Source: Methylacidimicrobium cyclopophantes (GTDB lineage Bacteria > Verrucomicrobiota > Verrucomicrobiia > Methylacidiphilales > Methylacidiphilaceae). Taken from it: DNA of 63,014 nucleotides. A program made the translations under genes and the position numbers. Under the pieces are notes generated by a model. The model did no database searches, was not told the DNA's origin, and saw only the letters and a list, made by a program, of their open reading frames with translations. Positions 10,793 to 20,009 of the stretch are shown piece by piece (position 1 is the first letter of the stretch; the number at the start of each line of letters is the position of its first letter). The DNA lies in the NCBI RefSeq assembly GCF_902143385.2, contig NZ_CABFUZ020000081.1:1-63014 (forward strand). Reading direction: 5' to 3'.

Positions 10793-11298
10793 GTGTCGGC
10801 CGGTCGAGCGGCTTCCTGCCCCGGATCTTCCTTCTTGGCCCAACTTCCATCTGGCTGCTGGACGTACTCTCCCGGGAAGGCGTCGTCCCTCCACCGTTCC
10901 CCGTAGCGCGCTTCGATTCGAGTCAGGCTTTTCTCTTCTTTCTTGGCTTCGGTCGAATAGAGGAGATAACGAGCGCGATTCTCTTCCTCCACGATTCGGT
11001 CCACATAGGAACGGTAGACGCTCTCCTCGGGTTCCTTCAGAATCTGAAGATAGCCGTTCCTCGTCTCCCCGACGATGTGCGCATTCTTCAAGGCCTGCAC
11101 CTCCGACATATGGATTCGCCGCTTCTGCTGCAGGTTCGCTGCAGCGGCTCCGTCTCTCGACTGCAACGGAGGACTGCGAATCTCCGTATCGACGTCCACG
11201 TCGAAGAGCAGGGGGTTGGGAGAGGAGAGGCGGACTTGGGCGCATGAGCCCAAGGCGGCCACCGAGCAAACCAGGAAGAGCATTTTGCCGACCCGCAT
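10768..11298 (-). CDS. DUF1318 (YdbL-like) lipoprotein
   Basis: A 176-residue predicted lipoprotein. The signal sequence KMLFLVCSVAALGSC ends in an LGSC lipobox. The core has MSEVQALKNAHIVGETRNGYLQI, then a VEEENRARYLLY helix, and ends EYVQQPDGSWAKKED. This order of an 'xGExxxGYL' turn, a helix and a 'QxxDGxWxKK' tail is typical of DUF1318/YdbL. Function is not established, though in other bacteria the family travels with outer-membrane intermembrane transport genes. The ATG at 11298 was chosen; the ATG at 11283 is also possible. It lies downstream of a Nudix gene. Confidence 0.75.
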   Translation of the reverse strand: MRVGKMLFLVCSVAALGSCAQVRLSSPNPLLFDVDVDTEIRSPPLQSRDGAAAANLQQKRRIHMSEVQALKNAHIVGETRNGYLQILKEPEESVYRSYVDRIVEEENRARYLLYSTEAKKEEKSLTRIEARYGERWRDDAFPGEYVQQPDGSWAKKEDPGQEAARPADTHRRASGG

Positions 11299-11333
11299 CG
11301 GGCTAGCTCGCTCTCCGAGAAAGCGGCCATGCC

Positions 11334-11861
11334 TTACCGCATTCCACGAGGGAGAAATTGGTGTCGTAGTCGGCTCCAGAGGTGGACAAAGACCGGAGAA
11401 AAGCGAGCTGGACCGACGAGAAGCTCCTGATCCAAATCGCGAATTTCCAGGAAACGCCCTTCGGAAATCTCTCCCGGATGGAGACAAAAGGGTCCGTCGG
11501 ACTGCGCCTGGTAGACCCAAATGAATTCATTTCCAGTCTCCTGCTTGGCGGCGAGCTTGCAGACCGGGCGGAGAGGAATGGGATCCGTGATGCCCAATTC
11601 CTCGCCCAGCTCTCTCCAGGCTGCCTGATCGTATGTTTCCCCCGCAAGGACATGCCCGCTGCAAGAAGAGTCCCAAAGCCCGGGATTGAGGTCCTTCGTG
11701 AGCGAACGCTTTTGCAAAAAGAGCTCTCCGCGCGCATTGAAAACGAGCGTATGAACCGCTCGATGGCGCAGCCCGTAACGATGGACCCAGGAGCGCGGCT
11801 TGCGACCTACTACCCGATCCGTAACATCCACGATGTCGAAGAGCTCGAGAAGGGCATTCAT
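11334..11861 (-). CDS. Nudix hydrolase of the isopentenyl-diphosphate isomerase/YfcD type
   Basis: A 175-residue protein beginning MNALLELFDIVDVTDRVVG, a start typical of YfcD-like Nudix enzymes. HRAVHTLVFNARGELFLQKR follows. The Nudix box is GHVLAGETYDQAAWRELGEE, with the G(5x)E(7x)REUXEE spacing intact. Such enzymes hydrolyse nucleoside-diphosphate-linked substrates, and a relative isomerises isopentenyl diphosphate. The substrate here is unknown. An in-frame ATG at 11975 would add a basic 38-residue N-terminus starting ten bases after the previous stop; I prefer 11861 because the family core begins there. Confidence 0.85.
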   Translation of the reverse strand: MNALLELFDIVDVTDRVVGRKPRSWVHRYGLRHRAVHTLVFNARGELFLQKRSLTKDLNPGLWDSSCSGHVLAGETYDQAAWRELGEELGITDPIPLRPVCKLAAKQETGNEFIWVYQAQSDGPFCLHPGEISEGRFLEIRDLDQELLVGPARFSPVFVHLWSRLRHQFLPRGMR

Positions 11862-11984
11862 TCGTCGGTCCGCGTCTCTCCTTTCCTGCTCTTTTTCGTT
11901 TTTTCCGGCAAAATTCCCCTGTCTGGTCACTCCGGCTCTGCCCCGTTGCTCCCTCCGCTTTCCGAAAGGGACCATCGCGCCCGC

Positions 11985-13555
11985 TCAGCCGCTGCCCGAT
12001 CGGTTGGTCCCATTGGATGAGCTCTCCCTGCGACGTCGTTCGTCCAAGCGTCGCAGGGCGCCTTGTAGGCGAGCCAGAGAAGGAGAGAGAGGCACCTCTT
12101 CGTCAGGGGGCACGGAAGGGCTTCTCGCTGGATTGGTTCCCAAAGGCACGGCTCTGGCCGGAGAGGCGGGAGGGGAAGGAGATGCCGTTGTGGCTACTTC
12201 CACCACGACCGTTGGCCTCTCCGTCGGGGTTGGCGGTTGCAAAGGAGAAAAGTTCCAGAGCCGAACCGCTATCCCGCAGATCACGGCGCCAAGCGTAGCA
12301 AGAAAGAGGGTGCATAGAGGAAGTGTGAGACCGACAAAGAAAAAGGTCACGACGGAGACGAGGACGGTGCCGCCGAAGAGCGCGCCGATCGCCGGGAGTG
12401 CGCCGACGGCGGGCAACCGGACGAAGAGCCGGGCTCCCCAAAGGCAGAGAGCAAAAGCCATTGCGGCCGCGACGAACCAAGGAAGAGGACGGACGAACTC
12501 TCCTTCGACGATCTGCCGGGAGATCTGCATCTGGAGTTCTACCGGCGTCATTTTCCCCAGCGGCGTAGCCAATTTCGGGACGATGGCACCGTCCGTAACC
12601 CCGATCCACACCTGTCGGCCGGAAGCGGCGGCAGCTCATCATCGCTGAGCTGCCCACGGATTGCCTGATCGGCATAAACCAGATAGCTATCGAAATCGAC
12701 GCGCGGGATCGTCTCGGGCGATCGGCGATAGCGGAGGGTGATCCGTCCTTGGGCATCCACCGGGATCGTGCGGATTCGCTTCCCCTGCCGGTCTCGAAGA
12801 ACGATCGCATGGCCGAGGCGCACGCTCGTTTTCGCTAAGTCCGCTCCGAGGTAGACCGCGGCCGCCTGCAAGGACAAGGAGGGGACGAGAGCGTCCTTTA
12901 CACGGAATACGAGCGGCAAAGAGCGAACCTCTCCAGAGCCGACATCCAGATTGGCGAGCCCTACCGAGCCCTCGCTGGCAAAGGGTCCTCCGGGCCAAAT
13001 GACCGAACGGTACTCCGTCAGGGTGCCCAGCCTCGGCGAGCCCGAGAGCCGTACCGCTCCCGCGGGGAGGGGCTCCCCCTGCTTTTCCTCCAGCAGCGCA
13101 TCCCCGGCGAAACAGACGTGGTCGACGCGGTGGACGAGAGAGGCAAAAGTCTGATCGAAGGAACTCATCTTCGCCCCTTTCTCGCTCAAGAGAACCTCGA
13201 AGACGACGCTTTGCGGGAGCTGCGCCACCAATCCACGGAGGCAAAGGGCGTATTCGAGCCGAGGCCATGGCCAAGGACGGTCAGCCGGAATATGCTCGAT
13301 GGCGATGAGGGCGAAATGGCGGCTTTTCGAATCGGACGGGGGGAGATCTTCCCATCGGGTGATCATTTCTTCCCACTCCGAAAAGAGTCCCTCGTAGGCG
13401 AAGACCGCCAAGATGACGGACCAGAGCAAAGCGAGCAGCCCTGCAAGCTGCAATCTCTTTTTTTCCGTCCGCCGCCATGCGGTTTCGGCGGAAGTGGAAA
13501 CGCCGTCGTCAGTCTGCGTCTGGCTGCTTGTCTCTTTCACGTTCCTGTTCCGCAC
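11985..13555 (-). pseudogene. CHASE2-domain membrane protein split by a frameshift
   Basis: The first part (13555 down to about 12610) has one membrane segment, LLALLWSVILAVFAYEGLF. An extracellular CHASE2 sensor domain follows (ALIAIEHIPADRPWPWPR, VVFEVLL, VGLANLDVGSGEVRSLPL). It then runs out of frame as DRCGSGL. The missing end of the domain continues in another frame as GRQVWIGVTDGAIVPKLATP from near 12615, followed by three membrane segments and a charged Pro-rich tail to 11985. Joined, it would be about 520 residues. CHASE2 proteins usually carry a cyclase, GGDEF or kinase output domain, and none is seen here. A single-base indel near 12610-12625 explains the split. The 5' end overlaps the DnaJ-like gene by 47 bases. 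Start codon uncertain. Confidence 0.7.
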
Positions 13556-14456
13556 GAACCATTCTTTCCGACTCTCTTTGCCACTGCCGGACTCGACCCT
13601 TCAGCGCGCGAGCCTCCTTTCTCATCTCGGCCAGGCGCGCCCGAAGCCAAGCCTCGACCTTGGGTCCCACGGTTGTCTCCCAGCCTTTCCGACCGCAGCC
13701 CCATGCAGGATCTTTTCGATAGTTCCGCAATTCTTGCAGAGAGCGTAGCAGGGTTTTCTCCGCTCGACCCACTCTTTCCGCAAGGCAGGAGAGAGGCTCC
13801 TTCTCTCCCGGTGTGCTGTCATTCCCCAAGCAAAAGGATTCCAGGAGCTCCAGGTCCCCCGTCTGGTAGGCGAGCTGAACGGCCCTCCACTGTTCCATTC
13901 GTCTCGTATCGCCGTTGCCGTTTACATCGGGATGGAGCCTTCTTGCCAGGATCCGATATGCCTTCTTTAAACGGCGTTTCTTTTCCGCGATCGCGCCGCC
14001 GTCGCAGAGTCCCGAACCCAAACGTTCGTCCGGCGGATCCTTTTTCGCCTCTCTCGACTCTGGCTCCTGCGCCGGCCGCTGCGAGCGGCGCTTTTCCAAC
14101 ACCTTGCGATAGGCCAAGGCCGGCCCTTGCCCTTTGAGCCAACTCATCGACTCGACTTCGAAGACAAGCCACCGCAACTCGTGGAGATACCCCCCTTCGC
14201 GGGCGATCTCGCGAGTCAGTTCCGGAAAGTGCTTTTCGGTCCAGACATGGAAACGCTCGCGTTCGCGGGAGAGGAATCGGTGGATGCGCTCTTGCGCCCG
14301 TCCGAGCCGCTGCTGGATCCGCCGGTAGCGCTCCTCCCAATTTCTCCGGATCGATTGCTCCTCGACGAGCAAGAGCGAGCGACAGGGTGGGGAATACGAG
14401 GGCGAGGGCCAACTTCGGTATCGGGACCGCCGCAAAGACGAGCCGCCGTTATGCAA
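13509..14456 (-). CDS. DnaJ-like (J-domain) protein with coiled-coil flanks
   Basis: Up to 315 residues. The centre has KKRRLKKAYRILARRLHPD, a J-domain helix II and HPD loop, followed by a helix AVQLAYQTGDLELLESF. That suggests a co-chaperone that stimulates a DnaK-type ATPase. The flanks are Arg- and Glu-rich helices likely to form coiled coils (IRRNWEERYRRIQQRLGRAQ before and ARLAEMRKEARALKGRVRQW after). The longest frame starts at a TTG at 14456; another TTG at 14372 would remove an unlikely N-terminus. It lies directly upstream of, and overlaps, the CHASE2 gene. Confidence 0.65.
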   Translation of the reverse strand: MHNGGSSLRRSRYRSWPSPSYSPPCRSLLLVEEQSIRRNWEERYRRIQQRLGRAQERIHRFLSRERERFHVWTEKHFPELTREIAREGGYLHELRWLVFEVESMSWLKGQGPALAYRKVLEKRRSQRPAQEPESREAKKDPPDERLGSGLCDGGAIAEKKRRLKKAYRILARRLHPDVNGNGDTRRMEQWRAVQLAYQTGDLELLESFCLGNDSTPGEKEPLSCLAERVGRAEKTLLRSLQELRNYRKDPAWGCGRKGWETTVGPKVEAWLRARLAEMRKEARALKGRVRQWQRESERMVRAEQERERDKQPDAD

Positions 14457-14690
14457 GTTTTCTGGATCCTCCTTCCTGCCAACCTAGACCGAAGATCTCC
14501 ATTCTCGAAAGAGAAGATCGGCTCGTGCGGCCATTCGGGGATCGGAAAAGAGCCGATCGCCGACGATGGCGACGCCCCGAGGAGGGTTAGGGGGTGATTT
14601 CGAAGATTGCCATCCTGCCATGAGAGCCACGGTCTCCGTACGCGGTCCGTTTGACGGGAAAGCGGCGAACGCGCATGCTCACTCCAGATT

Positions 14691-15431
14691 ATGGAAAGCT
14701 TCGGCTTGGTCAACTATTTTGCCTCCGCCGGTCTGCTCTACGCTTTTGAGAAGGCGACTCCGGCGAGCAAACTGATCCTGCTCCTGCTCGTTCTTGCTTC
14801 TTCGCTGAGTTGGACGGTCATCATCGTAAAGCTCGGCCAGCTCCGTTTCGCCCGCCGTCAGACCCATCGTTTTCTCCAACGATTGCGTGCTGGAGACTGG
14901 TATCTCCCATTTGTCAACCAAGAGCGATTTTCTGGATCGCCCGAGCATGCCATCTATTCTTCCGCCTTTCGCGAGCTCCTCCGTCAAGCCTATCCTCCCT
15001 CGCGCCACGGAGATCCACCGCTCGAAAAACTGCTCCCCGGAATTTCGGTCAAGCCGGCGGCCATGAAAGCGGTCCAGGGAGCGATCGAACGTGAGATCGG
15101 CATTCAAGGATTGCTCCTGGAAGAGCAGATGGTGCTTTTGGCGACGGCCGCATCCGGCGCCCCCTTCCTTGGCCTTTTGGGGACGGTTTGGGGGGTCATG
15201 GACGCATTCAGCGACATCGCGATCGTGGGAAAGGCGTCCCTCGCGGCCATGGCGCCGGGAGTTTCCGGCTCTCTCATCTGCACGGTAACCGGTCTTCTGG
15301 TGGCGATCCCGGCTCTTTTCGCCTACAATTTTCTCGTTGCGACCATTCGTTCTCATACCATACGGATGGAGAATTTTGCGGCGGAGTTGCAGAGCGAGTT
15401 GGAGCGATCTTTCCTGGAGCCCGAGCTATGA
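14691..15431 (+). CDS. tolQ: TolQ/ExbB-family proton channel protein
   Basis: An inner-membrane part of the Tol-Pal motor, which uses the proton gradient to keep the outer membrane tethered during division. The 246-residue protein has an N-terminal membrane segment (LILLLLVLASSLSWTVIIV). A cytoplasmic loop follows, then the diagnostic GAPFLGLLGTVWGVMDAF hairpin and a third membrane segment, VSGSLICTVTGLLVAIPALF. The TolR ATG overlaps its stop (ATGA at 15428). Order and neighbours give tolQ rather than exbB. Confidence 0.93.
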   Translation: MESFGLVNYFASAGLLYAFEKATPASKLILLLLVLASSLSWTVIIVKLGQLRFARRQTHRFLQRLRAGDWYLPFVNQERFSGSPEHAIYSSAFRELLRQAYPPSRHGDPPLEKLLPGISVKPAAMKAVQGAIEREIGIQGLLLEEQMVLLATAASGAPFLGLLGTVWGVMDAFSDIAIVGKASLAAMAPGVSGSLICTVTGLLVAIPALFAYNFLVATIRSHTIRMENFAAELQSELERSFLEPEL

Positions 15432-15865
15432 AACGCTTTTCCGAGAGGACGTCGGCGCGAGGCTTTGCCGAGCTCAACGTGACTCCGATGCTCGACTTCG
15501 CCTTCACTCTCCTAGTGATCTTTCTGATTACCACACCGCTCCTGGAAAGCGGAATCGACGTTTCTCTTCCACAAGCGGCCCCGAATCGTCGGTCTCCCGA
15601 CCCACGATCCGTCCAGACTCTCACGGTGACGGGGAAGGGGAGCCTCTTTTGGAATCGCGAGCCGATTACGATCGCGCAGCTTCCCGCCAAAGTAGCGGAG
15701 GCCCTTCGTGGTCAACCGGATCTCGCGGTGGCGGTTCGAGCCGACCGAGACCTTCGGTACCAAGACCTGGTCACCGTCTTCGATACCCTGCAGGCCGGCG
15801 GGGTTCCCCAAGTGGCTCTGGTCCATACCGATGAGCCGTCGGGAGATCTTCCTGCCCGCCCTTGA
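15428..15865 (+). CDS. tolR: TolR/ExbD-family protein
   Basis: Partner of TolQ in the proton-driven motor. The 145-residue protein has a short cytoplasmic start, then AELNVTPMLDFAFTLLVIFL. That contains the membrane helix with the conserved Asp that carries the proton. A periplasmic domain follows, ending VFDTLQAGGVPQVALVHTDE. The start overlaps the tolQ stop by four bases; the longer open frame upstream lies inside tolQ and is not coding. Confidence 0.92.
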   Translation: MKRFSERTSARGFAELNVTPMLDFAFTLLVIFLITTPLLESGIDVSLPQAAPNRRSPDPRSVQTLTVTGKGSLFWNREPITIAQLPAKVAEALRGQPDLAVAVRADRDLRYQDLVTVFDTLQAGGVPQVALVHTDEPSGDLPARP

Positions 15866-15901
15866 CGCGGCGCTCCTTCTGCCTTCAGTATAAGAGACAC
15901 C

Positions 15902-16741
15902 GTGCCGCGCGACTCGATCCCCCGCGAACGATCGCTCCCCGCCGTGGAGTCATCCCAGGTTCGGTCCTTTCGGCGAACCTATCCTTTGGTCGCCTTTGGC
16001 CATTTACTCGCGCTGCTTCTTCTCCTCTTGATCACCAAGTTCGTCGCGACCCGGCCCGCTTCTCCGGGCTTCTTTTCTCCCGTGTCCGTGGGCAATCCGC
16101 AGGGGGGCTCCTTGCCGACGCCTCTCTCTTCTTCCTCGCCGCCCCATTCCGCAACGCGAACGCCCCCGGCGGTGACTGAGATAGAAAGGTCCTCCAAGGC
16201 CGTTTCGTCGCCGAGCAAGGCCGATTCCATCCCTAGCAAGCCGGCATCGGTCTCTCCCCAGAAAAAGCATATCGAGGCCGTTCGGAAATCGCCCGTTCGT
16301 CCGAATTTGGTCGAGGTCACCCGCTCGCTTCCCATCGGATCGGCTGCGGCCAAGCCGCCTGCAATGGTCCCTCATCGCGCCGCCGAGGCGGTGAAATCGA
16401 GCGGGTCTCCACGCAATCCGAGCGGAGCCGGAGAAGCAAATGCTTCCTCTTCCGGCTCCCCGTCATCCGGCCCGAGCTGGTATTATGCCCTCATTCGAGA
16501 TCGTCTCTATGCGGCCTGGGACCAGCCTCTCCATCTAGCGGCCCAAAACCTGGTTGCAAAGGTCCAGATTTTCGTTGCCAAGGATGGCCGCATCTCTAAA
16601 CCTGTCCTTCTTGGTTCATCCGGCAATGAGGAGTTCGACCGCACCGCTTTGGCAGCGGCTGATCAAGTCGAAACGGTTGGAGAGGCGCGTCCCTCCGACG
16701 TGCCGGAGACCGTTACGGTTACCTTCCGCATGGTGCGCTGA
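15902..16741 (+). CDS. tolA: TolA-like protein with TonB C-terminal domain
   Basis: Periplasm-spanning link between the TolQR motor and TolB/Pal. The 279-residue protein starts at GTG. A single membrane anchor at about residues 26-50 (LVAFGHLLALLLLLLITKFV) is followed by a long low-complexity Ser/Pro/Lys linker. A TonB/TolA C-terminal domain follows: YYALIRDRLYAAWDQP, VQIFVAKDGRISKPVLLGSS and FDRTALAAADQVETV. The linker is not the Ala/Glu/Lys helix of enteric TolA, so naming rests on domain architecture and operon position. Its stop overlaps the ATG at 16741 (TGATG). Confidence 0.85.
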   Translation: MPRDSIPRERSLPAVESSQVRSFRRTYPLVAFGHLLALLLLLLITKFVATRPASPGFFSPVSVGNPQGGSLPTPLSSSSPPHSATRTPPAVTEIERSSKAVSSPSKADSIPSKPASVSPQKKHIEAVRKSPVRPNLVEVTRSLPIGSAAAKPPAMVPHRAAEAVKSSGSPRNPSGAGEANASSSGSPSSGPSWYYALIRDRLYAAWDQPLHLAAQNLVAKVQIFVAKDGRISKPVLLGSSGNEEFDRTALAAADQVETVGEARPSDVPETVTVTFRMVR

Positions 16742-17909
16742 TGCGCTATCTCCTCGCGGAGGAAGAACCGCACCGGGACTCCTCGTTCTCGTTCTGGTCC
16801 TTTCGTCGATCGTTTCCTCTTGGGGCCAGGTAGAGGTGACGGGGGGCAGGGTAGCCGTCGCGCTGCTCCCTTTCGGCGGTCCCGACGGGGCCAAAGCCCA
16901 TTCGATCGTCAGCGCCGATTTGACCAGAACCCTCCTGATTGAGGTGGGTTCCGGCAAAAGCGAGCGCTTCGAGGCGTCGGCGACGGTGGGAGCCGGCTCG
17001 CTTGCCGGTCGCATCGTCGACCGCCATCAAAAGACCCCGCCGGTGGAGCGGACCTTCACCGGCGATCTGCGCCTGATCGCCCACCAATTCGCCGACGCGA
17101 TCACGCAGCAGGTCACCGGCGTTTCCGGCTTCGCGACCAGCCGAGTCGCCTTCATCTCGCAGGAAACCGGATACAAGGAACTCTACGTCATGGATATCGA
17201 TGGAGCGAACGTGCAACGTCTGACGGCGGACCGGTCGATCAGCGCCCATCCTCGGTGGAGTCACAACGGGGCGCTTCTCGTTTACACGTCTTATCGAAGC
17301 GGGTATCCTGACGTCTATATTGTGAAACTCGGCAAACGAACCCGAAGCCGAGTCGCTTTTTTCCCCGGCATCAACTCGGGCGCCGCCTTTTCCCCGGACG
17401 ACCTCATGCTGGCGCTCACCCTCAGCAAAGACGGCAATCCCGAAATTTACCTCATGCCGGTCGATGGTGGCACTCCCCGTCGGCTGACGCACAATCGGGC
17501 AACCAATACGTCTCCTTGCTGGTCTCCTGATGGGAAAGAGATCGTCTATACTTCGGATGAACGGGGCAGCGTGCAGCTTTTCGTGATCCCGGCGCAGGGC
17601 GGGTCGGCCCGCCGTCTGCTGACCGGCAATGCCTATAGTTCCGAGCCCGATTGGTCTCCCGACGGGCAAAAAATCGCATACGCCGCTCGAATCGGAGGGG
17701 AATTCCAAATCGGAGAATATGAACTTTCTTCTGCGACGGCGACATTGCTGAGCAGCGGAGGCGGGGAGGATCCATCCTGGACGAGAAACTCCCGCCACTT
17801 GGTTTTTGCCCATGGCGGTGCCCTCTATCTCATGGATTCGGTGACCAAGCTGATCGCGCCCCTCCCGAACGGCCTTTCTCGTTGTTCCGAGCCCTCCGTT
17901 TCCCCCTGA
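16741..17909 (+). CDS. tolB: TolB-like beta-propeller protein, start region out of frame
   Basis: Periplasmic Tol-Pal component that binds Pal. The body is clear: an N-terminal domain (VALLPFGGPDGAKAHSIVSADLTRTLL), then WD40-like PD40 repeats, RWSHNGALLVYTSYRSGYPDVY, SPDDLMLALTLSKDGNPEIY, CWSPDGKEIVYTSDERG and DWSPDGQKIAYAA. It is oddly placed at its start. The coding frame has no ATG, GTG or TTG between the tolA stop and the signal-peptide-like LLVLVLVLSSIVSSWGQ. The well-placed ATG at 16741 (TGATG with the tolA stop) is in another frame that closes at 16833. A one-base change near 16752-16765 would join them. In-frame ATGs exist only deep inside tolA. Confidence 0.85.
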
Positions 17910-17915
17910 ACGCAC

Positions 17916-18461
17916 ATGAATCCATCCCGATTCCTCCACTGCCTACGCGCGACGATCGCCTCTCCCGAGATCCTTCTTTCTTTGGTCCTTGCCGTTGGAG
18001 TCGCTGGTTGTGCTAGACCCAAGAAGGGCGGAGGCGTCTCGGCGCCGGAGGAGGAATCCCTTACCACCTCCCCTCTGCCAAGCCGTGGGGATTTCAACCC
18101 GGAGAGCGACGTCAACTATGCTCCGCTTCATGCGGAGACCGTTTATTTCGCCTTCGATAGTTCGGCCATTCCGAGCGGAGAGCGAGGGAAGCTGGAGAAG
18201 GCGGCCCAATGGATGGCGGAAAATCCGGAGAGGAGTCTCCTCTTGGCGGGCCACTGCGACGAGCGGGGTACCGAAGAGTATAATCGGGGCCTCGGGGAAC
18301 GTCGGGCGCTGGCGGTACGCGAATATCTCATCGGCCTCGGGGTCTCTCCCCAGCGGCTGCATACCATCAGCTACGGAAAAGATCGGCCGGCGACACCGGG
18401 CCACACCGAAGCGGATTACGCCCGAAATCGCCGGGTGGAGTTGGGCGTCATCGAAAAATAG
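17916..18461 (+). CDS. pal: Peptidoglycan-associated lipoprotein Pal
   Basis: Outer-membrane lipoprotein that grips peptidoglycan and binds TolB. In the 181-residue protein the signal peptide ends in the lipobox VAGC. The OmpA-like domain starts ETVYFAFDSSAIPSGER, with LLLAGHCDERGTEEYNRGLG, RALAVREYLIGLGV and YGKDRPA. It ends ADYARNRRVELGVIEK with the conserved NRRVE. It closes the tolQRAB-pal operon six bases after tolB. Confidence 0.95.
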   Translation: MNPSRFLHCLRATIASPEILLSLVLAVGVAGCARPKKGGGVSAPEEESLTTSPLPSRGDFNPESDVNYAPLHAETVYFAFDSSAIPSGERGKLEKAAQWMAENPERSLLLAGHCDERGTEEYNRGLGERRALAVREYLIGLGVSPQRLHTISYGKDRPATPGHTEADYARNRRVELGVIEK

Positions 18462-18541
18462 CGGCTCGTCTATCTCGGCCTTCCCTAGGCGTAGGTAGCG
18501 CATGTTTTGTCGCGAGCGCCGAATTGCGGTATCATCCAAGC

Positions 18542-19906
18542 GTGGACGAACTCTTCCCGACGGCGAGCTTCACCAAACCGACCCAATCGAGAGCCGTGCC
18601 TCTAGCGACTCGGCTTCGACCACGCAGCCTGGATGAAATCGTGGGACAGGAATCTTTGCTCGCGCCGGGGAAACCTTTGCGCCGCTTGGTCGATGCCGAT
18701 CGGCTTGGTTCGGTGATTCTTTTTGGACCGCCGGGCAGCGGCAAAACTTCTTTTGCCGAAGCCGTTGCCTGTGCGACCAGACGACCTTTCGCTCGACTCA
18801 ACGCCGCGGATTCCGGCGTCACGGAGCTTCGAAAGATCCTCGAGCGCGCATCTCTCCACTACGCTCGGCGGGGCGAGCCGACGGTCTTCTTTTTGGACGA
18901 GATTCATCGTTTCAATCGAGCGCAACAGGACAGCCTCCTTTCCGGCGTCGAAGAGGGGGTGATTCGGTTGATCGGGGCGACAACGCACAATCCTTGCTTC
19001 GCTCTTTCCGCTCCGCTTCTTTCCCGCTCCCAAGTATTCGAATTTACCCCGCTCTCCTTGGCTCAATTGGATCGGATCCTCGTCCGCGCTCTGGAAGACT
19101 CCGAGCGCGGTCTCGGTGGCTTTCGATGCCGTCTCGATCCGGCGGCCAGGAAACACTTGCTTGCTACGGCGGAGGGGGATGCTCGGCGGCTCCTCAACGC
19201 GGTGGAAGTGGCCGTTCTCACCACTCCTCCTTCCGCGGACGGGTCTATCGAAATCGACGTGGAAGCCGCCGAGAACTCGTGCCGACGGAAGATGCCTCGT
19301 TATGATCGGGAGGAAGACGAGCACTACGACACGATTTCGGCATTCATCAAGGCGGTTCGAGGAGGAGATCCCGATTCGGGCCTCTACTGGCTCGCAAAGA
19401 TGCTCGTTGCCGGGGAGGACCCGAGATTCATCGCCCGCCGGCTCGTGATTTTGGCGTCGGAAGACGTTGGCCTTGCCGAGCCCTCCGCCCTGCCTCTCGC
19501 TGTCGCTGCCAGCCAAGCCGTCGAGCAGCTCGGTATGCCGGAGTGCCGAATTCCCCTGGCCGAAGCGACCGTTTATTTAGCGACCTTACCGAAGAGCAAC
19601 GCCGCTTACGCGGCGATCAATCGAGCGATCGAAGCGGTGGAAAAAGGCGAGACGGTCGCCGTTCCGCTCGCTCTGCGGGACAGTCACTACGCAGGGGCGG
19701 CCCGGATGGGTCGCGGGGTCGGTTACCAATACAGCCACGCCTATCCCGAGGCGATCTCTCCGCAGGGATACGGAGTCGCTCCCGGTACCTTTTACCATCC
19801 CACGGATCGTGGAGGAGAAAAGGAAATCGCCGAACGCTTGCAACGATGGCAGGCGCTTCGCTCGCAAGCGGTGCAGCAGCCGCCGACCCAGCGCCCGGAG
19901 CCTTAG
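18542..19906 (+). CDS. rarA: Replication-associated recombination protein A (AAA+ ATPase)
   Basis: RarA/MgsA acts at stalled replication forks and is related to clamp loaders. About 454 residues. It starts with LATRLRPRSLDEIVGQESLL, has Walker A FGPPGSGKTSFAE, Walker B TVFFLDEIHRFNRAQQDSLL and sensor GATTHNPCF. The C-terminal tetramerisation region carries YDTISAFIKAVRGGDPDSGL and LATLPKSNAAYAAI, followed by YQYSHAYPEAISPQGYGV. GTG at 18542 gives the usual short N-terminus; TTG at 18524 is an alternative. Confidence 0.95.
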   Translation: MDELFPTASFTKPTQSRAVPLATRLRPRSLDEIVGQESLLAPGKPLRRLVDADRLGSVILFGPPGSGKTSFAEAVACATRRPFARLNAADSGVTELRKILERASLHYARRGEPTVFFLDEIHRFNRAQQDSLLSGVEEGVIRLIGATTHNPCFALSAPLLSRSQVFEFTPLSLAQLDRILVRALEDSERGLGGFRCRLDPAARKHLLATAEGDARRLLNAVEVAVLTTPPSADGSIEIDVEAAENSCRRKMPRYDREEDEHYDTISAFIKAVRGGDPDSGLYWLAKMLVAGEDPRFIARRLVILASEDVGLAEPSALPLAVAASQAVEQLGMPECRIPLAEATVYLATLPKSNAAYAAINRAIEAVEKGETVAVPLALRDSHYAGAARMGRGVGYQYSHAYPEAISPQGYGVAPGTFYHPTDRGGEKEIAERLQRWQALRSQAVQQPPTQRPEP

Positions 19907-20009
19907 TCCTCATGTTTCCCCTTCCCCCTCGCCCGCCTGGACGCCCATTTTCCGCGGAGGAGCGGACCCCGCTCCTCGAAGCAAATCCTAGCCACACGCT
20001 CTTGCTTCC

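Noticed and set aside
14216-14713. Minus-strand open frame covering the gap before tolQ
   Set aside because: It overlaps the tolQ start antisense and the J-domain gene in another frame, and shows no domain pattern.
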